DNA from: Ovis canadensis
Lineage: Eukaryota > Chordata > Mammalia > Artiodactyla > Bovidae
Direction: 5' to 3'
DNA: 64,000 nt
Assembly (NCBI RefSeq): GCF_042477335.2
Contig: NC_091727.1
Coordinates: 125,953,501 to 126,017,500 of the forward strand
Shown: piece by piece, positions 1 through 9,870 of the stretch
Numbering within the stretch: the first letter of the stretch is position 1
Layout of the letters: each line of letters opens with the position of its first letter
Translations under genes and position numbers: made by a program
The notes under the pieces: model-generated
What the model was told of the DNA's origin: nothing
What the model saw: only the letters and a program-made list of their open reading frames with translations
Database searches by the model: none

Positions 1-340
1 TTATTGCTTGCAGATTTTTGGATCGCAGCCATTCTGACTGGTGTGAAGTGGTACCTCATTGTGGTTTTGATTTGCATTTCTCTAATAATGAGTGATGTTG
101 AGCATCTTTTCATGTGTTTGTTAGCCATCCATATGTCTTCTTTGGAGAAATGTCTATTTAGTTCTTTGGCCCATTTTTTGATTGGGTCGTTTATTTTTCT
201 GGAATTGAGCTGCATAAGTTGCTTGTATATTTTTGAGATTAGTTGTTTGTCAGTTGCTTCATTTGCTATTATTTTCTCCCATTCAGAAGGCTGTCTTTTC
301 ACCTTGCTTATAGTTTCCTTTGTTGTGCAGAAGCTTTTAA
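1..340 (-). mobile_element. L1_BT LINE fragment, antisense ORF2 segment
   Basis: Reverse complement of part of L1 ORF2. It matches positions 1013-1352 of the neighbouring plus-strand L1 almost base for base; I see about one difference. It runs off the left window edge, so the 3' end of this minus-strand copy lies outside. It meets plus-strand L1 at 339-341 through a 3-nt shared AAT, as expected for a 5' inversion junction. Confidence 0.9.
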
Positions 341-1789
341 TCAAAGAGGACACTAATAGATGGAGAAATATACCATGTTCATGGATCGGAAGAATCAATA
401 TAGTGAAAATGAGTATACTACCCAAAGCAATTTACAAATTCAATGCAATCCCTATCAAGCTACCAGCCATATTTTTCACAGAACTAGAACAAATAATTTC
501 AAGATTTGTATGGAAATACAAAACACCTCGAATAGCCAAAGCAATCTTGAGAAAGAAGAATGGAACTGGAGGAATCAACCTGCCTGACTTCAGGCTCTAC
601 TACAACGCCACAGTCATCAAGACAGTATGGTACTGGCACAAAGACAGAAATATAGATCAATGGAACAAAATAGAAAGCCCAGAGATAAATCCACACACAT
701 ATGGACACCTTATCTTTGACAAAGGAGGCAAGAATATACAATGGAGTAAAGACAAATCTCTTTAACAAGTGGTGCTGGGAAAACTGGTCAACCACTTGTA
801 AAAGAATGAAACTAGATCACTTTCTAACACCGCACACAAAAATAAACTCAAAATGGATTAAAGATCTAAATGTAAGATCAGAAACTATAAAACTCCTAGA
901 GGAGAACATAGGCAAAACACTCTCAGACATAAATCACAGCAGGATCCTCTATGATCCACCTCCCAGAATTCTGGAAATAAAAGCAAAAATAAACAAATGG
1001 GATCTAATTAAAATTAAAAGCTTCTGCACAACAAAGGAAACTATAAGCAAGGTGAAAAGACAGCCTTCTGAATGGGAGAAAATAATAGCAAATGAAGCAA
1101 CTGACAAACAACTAATCTCAAAAATATACAAGCAACTTATGCAGCTCAATTCCAGAAAAATAAACGACCCAATCAAAAAATGGGCCAAAGAACTAAATAG
1201 ACATTTCTCCAAAGAAGACATACGGATGGCTAACAAACACATGAAAAGATGCTCAACATCACTCATTATTAGAGAAATGCAAATCAAAACCACAATGAGG
1301 TACCACTTCACACCAGTCAGAATGGCTGCGATCCAAAAATCTGCAAGCAATAAATGCTGGAGAGGGTGTGGAGAAAAGGGAACCCTCCTACACTGTTGGT
1401 GGGAATGCAAACTAGTACAGCCACTATGGAGAACGGTGTGGAGATTCCTTAAAAAATTGCAAATAGAACTACCTTATGACCCAGCAATCCCACTGCTGGG
1501 CATACACACCGAGGAAACCAGAATTGAAAGAGACACATGTACCCCAATGTTCATTGCAGCACTGTTTATAATAGCCAGGACATGGAAACAACCTAGATGT
1601 CCATCAGCAGATGAATGGATAAGAAAGCTGTGGTACTTATACACAATGGAGTATTACTCAGCCGTTAAAAAGAATTCATTTGAATCAGTTCTGATGAGAT
1701 GGATGAAACTGGAGCCGATTATACAGAGTGAAGTAAGCCAGAAAGAAAAATACCAATACAGTATACTAACACATATATATGGAATTTAG
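341..1789 (+). pseudogene. L1 ORF2 C-terminal fragment, frameshifted
   Basis: Encodes only the C-terminal part of the L1 ORF2 protein, which in intact elements nicks target DNA and reverse-transcribes L1 RNA. Reading starts in frame with 337 (LIKEDTNRW, then [13 protein letters not shown]). One extra base near 753-757 ends that frame at 765, and translation continues in another frame to 1789. The second part holds the C-terminal cysteine motif CX3CX7HX4C ([15 protein letters not shown]) and ends SILTHIYGI. Endonuclease and YADD reverse transcriptase motifs are absent, so it cannot be active. It is not a host gene. Confidence 0.9.
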
Positions 1790-2008
1790 AAAGATGGCAA
1801 TGACGACCCTGTATGCAAGACAGGGAAAGAGACACAGATGTGTATAACGGACTTTTGGACTCAGAGGGAGAGGGAGAGGGTGGGATGATTTGGGAGAATG
1901 ACATTCTAACATGTATACTATCATGTGAATTGAATCGCCAGTCTATGTCTGACGCAGGATGCAGCATGCTTGGGGCTGGTGCATGGGGATGACCCAGAAA
2001 GATGTTAT

Positions 2009-2030
2009 GGGGAGGGAGGTGGGAGGGGGG
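2009..2030 (+). other. G-rich tract of L1 3' UTR, possible G-quadruplex
   Basis: Several runs of three or more G (GGGG, GGG, GGG, GGGGGG) within 22 bases. Purine-rich tracts in this place are typical of mammalian L1 3' UTRs and can fold as G-quadruplexes. The folding itself is inferred. Confidence 0.6.
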
Positions 2031-2106
2031 TTCATGTTTGGGAATGCATGTAAGAATTAAAGATTTTAAAATTTAAAAAATAAAAAACTAAAATTAAAAA
2101 AAAAAC

Positions 2107-2259
2107 AACTCCTAGAGGAGAGCATAGGCAAAACACTCTCAGACATAAATCACAGCAGGATCCTCTATGATCCACCTCCCAGAATTCTGGAAATAAAAGC
2201 AAAAATAAACAAATGGGATCTAATTAAAATTAAAAGCTTCTGCACAACAAAGGAAACTA
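2107..2259 (+). mobile_element. L1_BT ORF2 fragment, repeat of 891-1043
   Basis: 153 bases that match 891-1043 of the upstream L1 with one difference noticed (AACATAGG versus AGCATAGG) and no length change. It follows the A-rich tail of the plus-strand L1 directly. It may be the continuation of an older L1 interrupted by the 341-2105 copy. Confidence 0.85.
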
Positions 2260-2305
2260 CTTCATTTTTTAAAGTCACATTTCTAACTCCTTAAAAAGTT
2301 ATTTG

Positions 2306-2428
2306 AGGGCTTCCCTGGTAGTCCGGTGATTAAGACTGCAGGCTCCCAATGCAGGGGGAAGGGCTTTGATCCCCCGTCAGGGAACTAAAATACCGCATGC
2401 CTCACGGTGTGGCAAAAAAAAAAAAAAA
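2306..2428 (+). mobile_element. CHR-type tRNA-derived SINE
   Basis: Begins GGGCTTCCCTGGTAGTCC and contains the tRNA-like B-box region, then a poly(A) tail. It is flanked by a 13-bp target-site duplication AAAAAGTTATTTG at 2293-2305 and 2429-2441. The body is short (about 120 bp), lacking the longer tail of the family. Confidence 0.9.
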
Positions 2429-2527
2429 AAAAAGTTATTTGGTGCTGCTCCTGCAGTGCTGTGCCCTAAGCATATATGAGCTGGCCTTCTGGATAATGCA
2501 GCACTAATCTGGGGCACAAGACAGTTG

Positions 2528-2737
2528 ACTTCCCTGGTGGCTCAGACGGTAAAGCATCCGCCTACAATGTGGGAAACCTGGGTTCAATCCCTGGGTCAGG
2601 AAGATCCTTTGGAGAAGGAAATGGCAACCCACTCCAGTACTCTTGCCTGGAAAATCCCACGGATGGAAGGGCCTGATAGGCTACAGTCTGTGGGGTCACA
2701 AAGAGTCGGATACGACTGAGCGACTTCACCTTACCTT
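2528..2737 (+). mobile_element. Bov-tA SINE
   Basis: tRNA-like head (CTTCCCTGGTGGCTCAGACGG) joined to a BovA unit derived from the BovB 3' end, ending GGATACGACTGAGCGACTTC. Flanked by the 9-bp duplication AGACAGTTG (2519-2527 and 2738-2746). Confidence 0.9.
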
Positions 2738-2746
2738 AGACAGTTG

Positions 2747-3639
2747 TTTCACCAGGCATATGTGAACCCTGGTCTAGGAGATGGGTTGCATTACTAAGAG
2801 CAAAATGGCAGCATAAAGCCTGGTGAAGGTGAGAGCTGGCAAGGTCAGCTACACTGCTGATCCAACAAGGGAAGTCTCTGACCTGGCCATCCTGCATGAA
2901 GTGGTGGCTGGGTGGTCAAGATTGACCTCATGATATTCAGAGTGGTGGCATGGTGACAGATCCTGTAAGACTGGCTTCACTACACTGTAAAGTTCAATAA
3001 GAGCTCCAATCTGAGCAGCAGTTGCCTCACAGAGTTAAGATTGGTGAAGTAGGCCATGGAGGTCACTGTCAAGACTCCATAATGGTAGGGTGCACTCTGG
3101 TGGAGAGCAGGCTTGTCTCAGTTTATATCACAGCTAAGATGCAACCTCAAAAAGAAAGCTCTTATTCTGTACAGTTAGGGTATGGCTTCTCATGTAAGCA
3201 AGAGTTGCCTGACAGTATTGGGAGAGTGGGTGAGTGCCAGGAGGGCTGCTGTGTGGGGTTCACCACTGTGGTGTGGACCTTGGTCTGAGAAGGTACTGTG
3301 TGAGGTTATCCTGATCAGTGGATGAGATCCCTGAAGGAATGTGCCAAGATAAAAAGAAAGGGCTCTAAGATGGATAGGGCCTGCCTTGTGTTGTAGTATG
3401 GCACAGATGTGAGGGTCTTAGGTGGGGCACGCGTGACCCACTGTATGTACCTTGGTCTGAGAGTTTCCTTATTAAGATCCTGCCTAGTAGTATGTAGTGT
3501 GTCAAAAGTGCCTGGTCCTGGAATGGACCTTTAAGGATACTATATCCAGACACTTAAAACACACAAGGAACCAGTACTGTCAAAGGTTTGCTGACTGGTG
3601 ACTACTCAATGGCTTATATTCCATCATTTAATACCTATG
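2747..3639. other. Unassigned sequence
   Basis: No repeat family or gene recognised. ACCTTGGTCTGAGA occurs at about 3278 and about 3449, hinting at a weak internal repeat. The open frames are short and show no familiar domain. Confidence 0.4.
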
Positions 3640-3835
3640 CATGCTAAGTCACTTCAGTCATGTCTGACTCTTTGCAACCCTATGGACTGTAGCTCTGTCC
3701 ATGGGATTCTCCAGGCAAGAATACTGGAGTGGGTTGTCATGCCCTTCTCCAGGGGAACTTCCTGGCCCAGGGATAGAACCCAGGTCTCCCGCATTGCAGG
3801 CAGACGCTTTAACCTCTGAGCCACCAGGGAAGCCC
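3640..3835 (-). mobile_element. Bov-tA SINE, antisense
   Basis: Reverse complement of the BovA unit followed by the tRNA-like head (GAGCCACCAGGGAAGCCC at the right end). No clear target-site duplication found. Confidence 0.9.
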
Positions 3836-4424
3836 AGTTTAAAGTATCTAACTTAAGGCTAATTTCTCTTCCTCGGTAATTTCCAGAGATGGTGGGAGAA
3901 TCAGGGAGGAGGGAAGGAAGGAGGGCTGAGGGGATGTGACTCAGGTTTCTGAACTAGGCAGCTCAAAGAGCTAGGCTCAACCTGAGCCAGAGGAGTGGGC
4001 TAGATGGTACCTGCTGCCCCCATTACTCTACTCCCAAGGAGGAAGTTCTATTTGCAGCCACATGCTTGTTTGTCTTCCAAGCTTCCCAGTATCTTATTTT
4101 GCAATGGAGCTTGGAGCTGCTGAGGATGGATTCACATTATGTGTGTTTGGGGAAGGTCCACCTTTGCCTTGAAATGAGAGCTCAACCTTAGGGCCAATTT
4201 GAGACTTGGTCTTGAAATCTTGAAATGTTCAATATGGAAGACTAGGTCTAGAGAAAAACAAAAAGGGAGGAAATGGACCCAAGACCATCTTTTAAAAGCA
4301 ATCTCTGTGAGTTTTTGGCTTATTGCCTGGAATGTTACAGAAATTAACCTCTTCCAGTGATAGCTAGGACAAGCTGAGTTTATCAATACAATTCTAAGAT
4401 TTGGGATGGATTTTCAAACCTATT
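3836..4424. other. Unassigned sequence
   Basis: Purine-rich stretch at 3890-3940 (GGGAGGAGGGAAGGAAGGAGGG type), otherwise no recognisable feature. Confidence 0.4.
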
Positions 4425-4560
4425 TTCATTCATCCACATATTCAACATATATTTTTTCATTTTTGTCAACACATATATACTGTGCACCTGCTATGTGCCA
4501 GGCACCCTTCGATGCTCTGGGGAAAGACATGTGAACAAGCCACACAGAGTCACTGCTCAA
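4425..4560 (-). mobile_element. L2 LINE 3' end, antisense
   Basis: Contains TTCATTCATCC, then CACCTGCTATGTGCCAGGCAC and GATGCTCTGGGGAAAGACATG, the antisense signature of the ancient L2 3' UTR. Well diverged. Confidence 0.7.
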
Positions 4561-5360
4561 TTGGAACATGCCTCTTTTAAAAAAAATTTTTTTTTCAGAA
4601 TCCAAATCCAGACAGTTTTGTCTTATTCAGAAGGCAACAACCCATTGTGACCACCCAAACCCACCCCTCTCTTTCTGCTCAAACCCAAGGCCCAAAGCCC
4701 AACACATAGTTGTAAGTTTCATTTCACAAAGCAGCTGAGAGACTTGGGCCACTTGCCATTTTGTCCTGAGTCCCTACTTTATAGCACTATCCACCCACCC
4801 CTGGCCTCCAGGTTTGCCTTGTGGGGTCTAGACACTGACATAGGACAAATAAGCCCTTCAATTGAAACAAAATCATCATTGTCATGTCCTCATTAGGGAC
4901 CCTATTATATACTCTCTGCACAAGTCCTGACACTGGCCGGTGCCAATCTGTCAAGGGAAGTAGAACAAACAGTCTCTGATAGGCTCTTGGCTCCCAGCAG
5001 GGATTCAGGATGAAGCCCAGGGTGAAGAATGAGACCTTGTTTACTGGCAGAGGGAGAGGGTTGGATAACACTCTGAGCTTGTTGCCAGCAGCTCCTTCTA
5101 AGCAGAAGGGCTGGCCCTAGAGGTCTGAGGACCTCATCCCAGCCCTGCTACTAAATTCCATGAGTGAGTTCCCTCACTGTGACAAGCCACATGTTGGCCA
5201 TGAATACAAATTATAAGTGTTTTGACTGACAACATCAGCCAGCTTTACAAGAGGCTCTGCATGTCTAGAAGAGCTTGTTGATGCTGCATTGTCTCCGGTG
5301 GATAAGGGATCAGAAAGTGCACTTGTAGTGGGAAAACAAAATAGTGGTGATGACTTTATA
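4561..5360. other. Unassigned sequence
   Basis: Starts with an A/T homopolymer patch at 4579-4597. No exon, RNA or repeat family recognised. Confidence 0.4.
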
Positions 5361-5740
5361 GTTCAGTTCAATCACTTGGTTGTGTCCAACTCTTTGTGAC
5401 CCTATGGACTGGAGCAAGCTGTCTTCCCTGTCCATCACCAACTTCCAGAGCTTGCTCAAACTCATGTCCACCAAGTTGAAGATGCCATCAAACCATCTCA
5501 TCCTCTGTCACCCCCTTTTCCTCTTGCCCTCAATCTTTCCCAGCATCAGGGTCTTTTTCAAAGAGTTGGCTCTTCACATCAGGTGGCCAAAGTACTGGAA
5601 CTTCAGCTTCAGGATTAGTCCTCCCAATGAATGTTTAGGGTTGATTTCCTTTAGGATTGACTGGTTTGATCTCCTTGCAATCCAAGGGACTCTCAAGAGT
5701 CTTCTCCAGCACTACAGTTCAAAAGCATCAATTCTTTGGT
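5361..5740 (-). mobile_element. BovB (RTE) LINE 3' end, antisense
   Basis: Left end GTTCAGTTCAATC is the antisense BovB terminal repeat. The body encodes, on the minus strand, decayed remnants of the BovB C-terminus ([20 protein letters not shown]). It is 5'-truncated at about 5740. Divergence is higher than in the copies at 16.4, 49.7 and 60.7 kb, so it is older. Confidence 0.9.
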
Positions 5741-6508
5741 ACTTTATAGGCAGGCTTCCCCTCCCCTCCCCCAGCTTTTTCTTCAATCATTCTGAGGCAC
5801 TCTCCACTGCTTATCTTGATAACCGCCCCTGTGAGCAGTGAGGAGCATATGTTATGAAGCTGATACCAGGGAGGATGACACTGACTCCTCACAGCCCACG
5901 CTTAGGGCCCCCTGCTTGGGAAAGAATCCACAGGATTGTTCAAGGGAGGGAGTGAACTGTGGGGAAGAGGCTGGGGGAGTCAGAGATTATTATAATCCAC
6001 ACATTCTAGTTGTACATCCTGGGCGGTTTGAGATGTAATAAACAGGTCCCTTGAAATAAGAATTTTCTATACCCTTCAGTTGCTTTGTACTCTTCAAGGA
6101 TCCTGCTGCCATTACTTTCAATTCTCATCTCTATGCTGATAAAATCTTCCACCTCTATCTCCTCCTCCCTGTAGGATTCTAGGCCCACATTGAAAGGCTC
6201 TGCCAGAAACCTCAGGGGATGAGTGAAACTCAGCGTGTTCTAAACCAAGCCTGTCATCCTTCCTTCCCACCCACCAGCAATTCTTCTCCCAAGCTTTCTG
6301 CTTTGATTTCATGGCAAGAATCTATGAAATTATCATTTATCCCTTCCTTCCACTCATATAACTTCCAGATAGCAAGTTCTACTAATCTATTCCTCCAACT
6401 CTTTTTTTTTTTGATTAATGAATGGATAATTACTTATTTCTTAACTGACCTGTGGTCCCAGTTTTGATACTCTGTAATAGAAATAGTGACCTAAGAAGCC
6501 TTCCAGTG
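5741..6508. other. Unassigned sequence
   Basis: Pyrimidine-rich patches at 5755-5785 and 6150-6175 and a T run at 6402-6412. No gene or repeat family recognised. Confidence 0.4.
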
Positions 6509-6519
6509 TTTCCAGCATT

Positions 6520-6733
6520 GCATGTGTACATATTCAGTCATATCTCTTTTGTGACCCTATGGATCACAGGCTGCCAGGTTCCTCTGTTCATGGAATTTCC
6601 CAGGCAAGAATACTGGAGTGGGTTGCCATTTCCTCCTCCAGGAGATCTTCCTAACCCAGGGATTGAACCCACAACTCTTGCGTCTCTTGCACTGCAGGCA
6701 GATGCTTTACTGCTGAGTCACTGGGGGAGACCA
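6520..6733 (-). mobile_element. Bov-tA SINE, antisense
   Basis: BovA unit then tRNA-like head in reverse. Flanked by an imperfect 11-bp duplication TTTCCAGCATT / TTTCCAGTATT (6509-6519, 6734-6744), which supports an intact, moderately old insertion. Confidence 0.9.
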
Positions 6734-6892
6734 TTTCCAGTATTAAATGCCCTGAAATGAAATCTGGGTGGGTTTGATCTGATATTGATATTTTTTTCCA
6801 ATTTTGCTTCCTATTATCACCAGTTTAATTAAAGGGACTTTACTGCCTGTTGCATCACTGCAGTAAATGCTCTGCTGCCAATTAATTTATTC

Positions 6893-7098
6893 AACATTCA
6901 TTCAATATATATTTATTGTATGTTTACTACATGCCAGGTACTGTTCCAGGCATGGAGAATACAAGGGCAGATGAAACAGAAAAGGCTCCTATTCTCATGG
7001 AGCTCACATTCTAGTTGTGTGTCTGGGTGGTGGGGAATAAACACTTAAAGAACAAGATAATTTGATAGAGATAAATACTATGAATAAAATAAAACAGG
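6893..7098 (-). mobile_element. L2 LINE, antisense, part 1
   Basis: ATTCATTCAATATATATTTATTG, TACATGCCAGGTACTGTTCC and GGAGCTCACATTCTAG are antisense L2 3' landmarks. It is interrupted at 7099 by a SINE and resumes at 7390. Confidence 0.7.
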
Positions 7099-7381
7099 GA
7101 CTTTCCTGGTCATCCAGTGGTTAAGAATCCACCTTCCAATGCAGGGATGGGTTCAGTCCCTGGGTGGGAAACTAAGATCCCACATACTGTGGGGCAACTG
7201 AGCCCATGCACTGCAACTAGAGAACCCATGTGCCACAACTACTAAGCCTGTGCGCTCTAGGGCCTATGCTCTACAACAAGAGAAACCCATGCATCGCAAC
7301 TAGGGAAAGCCCTCTAGCCTCAACAAAGAGCCCATGCACTGCCACAAAGACCCACCACAGTCCTCCTCCCAAAAAGAAAAG
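7099..7381 (+). mobile_element. CHR-type SINE, long form
   Basis: GGGACTTTCCTGGTCATCC head, B-box region, then repeated CCACAACTACT / GCAACTAG units typical of the long CHR tail. Flanked by AAAACAGG at 7091-7098 and 7382-7389. It splits an L2 element. Confidence 0.85.
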
Positions 7382-7389
7382 AAAACAGG

Positions 7390-7765
7390 CTGATGTATTA
7401 GAAAGTGATAGCAAGGAAGGAAGTGGCCATTACAGGCCTTTCTGAAAAGGTGACATTTATGCTGAGTCCTTAATGACAAGAAGACATCTATCACATGTAG
7501 AGAATTATGAGATCAGCATTCCAAATAGAGAGAGGAATTGGCACAGAAGCCCTAACGGACTTGTTTATCAAATAGACAAGACAGTGAGACTGAAATATAG
7601 GGATCAAGAGGGAACTGGCACAAGCTGAGGCTGAAGAATCATGCAGGGGCCAAATCCTGTAGGGCTCTTATATGTCACTGGAAAGAGTTTGGATTTTATT
7701 CTAAGTGAAATGAGAAGTGATGGTTTCAAGCAAATGAGTGATGATCTGACATGTTTAATTAGATT
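7390..7765 (-). mobile_element. L2 LINE, antisense, part 2
   Basis: Continues the interrupted element: AAGTGGCCATTACAGGCC, GGTGACATTTATGCTGAG and CCTGTAGGGCTCTTATATG follow the order of L2 landmarks 5'-ward of the 3' end. Diverged, so family assignment is moderate. Confidence 0.6.
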
Positions 7766-8261
7766 TTTAAAAATATTTATTTATTTATCCATTGAGCCTT
7801 TGCCCTGAGTCATGCCTATTGAAAATCCCAGGTTTCAGTACCTTGCTTGATGCCCCAACAAGAAATGATCCCTTCTTTTCCTGGTGCAGTTCTTAAGGCC
7901 TACAGAAAAAAACTACAACCATGAGCATTTATATAGTTTCAGCTTATAAGGTTATATGCATGTTCTTATTTAGACTCATAGTTAACACTGCCCTGTCCTA
8001 TAACCCGTTGAGTTTATGTGTCTCTCCCCCTTAATGTTCAACTAACTCTCTGAGATCAGGGACTAGGCCTTATGCCACAAATATTCATTGATATCTATTA
8101 CTATGTGTAGAGTGTGAAATGACATCATATCTTCATCTATACACAGATATATCTCAATGCAGTCAACTTGTTTTGAAAGTTAAAAAGCATCTAGAATTTC
8201 TATAAGGAATCCCTTATGGCATTCACCTCACAAGCTATCAGTTTAAAGAGGCCTGAATCTT
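7766..8261. other. Unassigned sequence
   Basis: A weak sense L2-like stretch may lie at about 8005-8100 (CTGAGATCAGGGACTAGGCC). Nothing else recognised. Confidence 0.3.
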
Positions 8262-8345
8262 ATTATGGTGATCAGATTGAAATGTATAGACATATCGAAT
8301 CACTATGTTGTGTAAAACACACTTATAATGGTGTTGTAGGGCCAT
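8262..8345 (+). mobile_element. Old L1 3' terminus fragment
   Basis: GATCAGATTGAAATGTATAGACATAT and the following bases resemble the last part of mammalian L1M 3' ends. It lies directly upstream of a second L1 3' end. Confidence 0.5.
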
Positions 8346-8496
8346 TATAATGAAAAAGCAAACAAACACATAAACCCATAGAAAGACAAGATATTTATGG
8401 TTACCAGAGGTGGGGTGGGGGAGGGGGAATTAGATGAATGCAGTCAAAAGGTAAAAACTTCCTGTTATAAGATAAATACGTACTAGGGATGTAATG

Positions 8497-8645
8497 TCGG
8501 AGAAGGCAACGGCACCCCACTCCGGTACTCTTGCCTGGAAAATCCCAGGGACAGAGGAGCCTGGTGACCTGCCGTCTATGGGGCTGCTAAGAGTTGAACA
8601 TGACTGAGGCGACTTAGCAGCAGCAGCAGCAGCCACAGCAGCAGC
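8497..8645 (+). mobile_element. Single-unit BovA SINE with AGC tail
   Basis: One BovA unit ending in a short AGC repeat (AGCAGCAGCAGCAGCC). Flanked by AGGGATGTAA(T/C)G at 8485-8496 and 8646-8657. It lacks a tRNA-like head and corresponds to one half of Bov-A2. Confidence 0.9.
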
Positions 8646-8795
8646 AGGGATGTAACGTACAGCATGATAAAGATAATTAACACTGCTCTATGTTATCTAT
8701 GAAAGTGGTTAAAAGAGCAAATCCTAAGAGTTCTCATCACAAGGAGAAACACTGCTTTTCTTTTTGTTTAATTTTGTGTCCATATGAGATGAGAT

Positions 8796-8997
8796 AGGCT
8801 TCCCAGGTGACTCATTGGTAAAGAACCCTTCTGCCAATGCAGGAGATGCTGGTTCTATCCCTGGGTTGGGAAGATACTCTGGAGAAGGGCATGACAACAC
8901 ACTCCAGGATTCTTGCCTGGAGTGGATTCTTGCCATACAGAGGAGCCTGCTGGGCTACAGGGGGTCACAAAGAGTCAGACACAACTTAGTGACTGAG
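8796..8997 (+). mobile_element. Bov-tA SINE
   Basis: GGCTTCCCAGGTGACTCATTGG head and BovA unit ending in GTCAGACACAACTTAGTGACTGAG. Target duplication is ambiguous (CCATATGAG versus CCACATGAG). Confidence 0.85.
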
Positions 8998-9374
8998 TCC
9001 ACATGAGCATGAGATGATGGATGCTCATGAGACTTATTGCGGTCATCATTTCATGATGTGTAGCATCAGGTCATGATGCTGTACTTCTTTAAGGGGTATT
9101 GCTGTAAGGCAATCATATCTCAATAAAACTAGTAGATAATAAATACAAATAGGCCTGTCTCTCATTCACTGGGGACTGAGTACTGAGCTTCCACCCCTTC
9201 ACGTGGCTGGGTGCTGTGTCATATGTGCGTTCTAGGGCACAATTATGGTTATGACTCAGCATGCTGAAAGCTGTACATAATAATATGGAATTGCAGCATT
9301 AGTCAAGTTCTGCTGCATTAAGGGGTTACAAACACTGAGACAATTCATATAGGAAAGATAGGGGAATGAAATAC

Positions 9375-9576
9375 TCATTAATATCTATTATTTGTAATAA
9401 TAGCTATTTTTTTTAATGTTTCAGTACTATTCTGAATTTTTTTCATCTAAACAGGTGTTAGCCATATCTTTAGTTACAGATGTAGAAACTAAGGCACATC
9501 CAGGTTGAGTGACTTGGATGAGTCACACAGGTGACAAGTTGCTGAGTTGAGATTTGGGACACTCCACCCCATTTGT
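9375..9576 (-). mobile_element. MIR SINE, antisense
   Basis: Order of landmarks: AATAATAGCTATT, then TTACAGATGTAGAAACTAAGG and GAGTGACTTGGATGAGTCACACAGG, the antisense MIR core. A Bov-tA follows directly. Confidence 0.7.
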
Positions 9577-9790
9577 AGGGCTTACCAGGTGGCACAGTAG
9601 TAAAGAATCCGCCTGCCAATGCAGGAGATGCAAGAAACACGGGTTTGATTCCTAGATGTGGCAGATCCCCTGGAGAAGGGAATGGCAACCCACTCCAGTA
9701 TTCTTGCCTGGAAAACTCCATGGACAGAGGAGCCTGGCAGGCTATAATCCACGGGGTCACACAGAGTCAGACGTGACTGAGCACGCATGT
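9577..9790 (+). mobile_element. Bov-tA SINE
   Basis: tRNA-like head (GCTTACCAGGTGGCACAGTAG) plus BovA unit, ending GTCAGACGTGACTGAGCACG. Inserted within MIR-derived sequence. Confidence 0.9.
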
Positions 9791-9870
9791 GCCAAACTGA
9801 AGCCCAGTGAAAGGAAGTGGCTTGTTTAAAGTCATATGCTTGTTGGACCACAGGCTTCTCATGCCTCACA
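9791..9870 (-). mobile_element. MIR SINE fragment, antisense
   Basis: ACTGAAGCCCAGTGAAAGGAAGTGGCTTG resembles antisense MIR. It overlaps the same consensus region as 9375-9576, so it is probably a second copy. Confidence 0.5.

Larger units (their letters stand above)
341..2105 (+). mobile_element. L1_BT LINE, 5'-truncated, with 3' UTR and A-rich tail
   Basis: Carries the last third of ORF2 (to the stop at 1789), then a 3' UTR with a purine-rich GGGGAGGG-type tract and an A-rich end near 2085-2105. It lacks the 5' UTR, ORF1, endonuclease and reverse transcriptase regions. Near-identity to the flanking L1 pieces shows it is evolutionarily young. Confidence 0.9.
8370..9142 (+). mobile_element. 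Old L1M 3' end, split by two SINEs
   Basis: Pieces 8370-8496, 8646-8795 and 8998-9142 together give the L1M 3' landmarks: GGTTACCAGAGG, GATGTAACGTACAGCATG, GAGACTTATTGCGGTCATCA and ATATCTCAATAAAACTAG. A G-rich run at 8411-8427 is the usual L1 3' UTR tract. Confidence 0.75.

Noticed and set aside
701..1789. 362-codon frame as a host gene
   Set aside because: It is the C-terminus of L1 ORF2 with the L1 cysteine motif, followed by an L1 3' UTR and A-rich tail.
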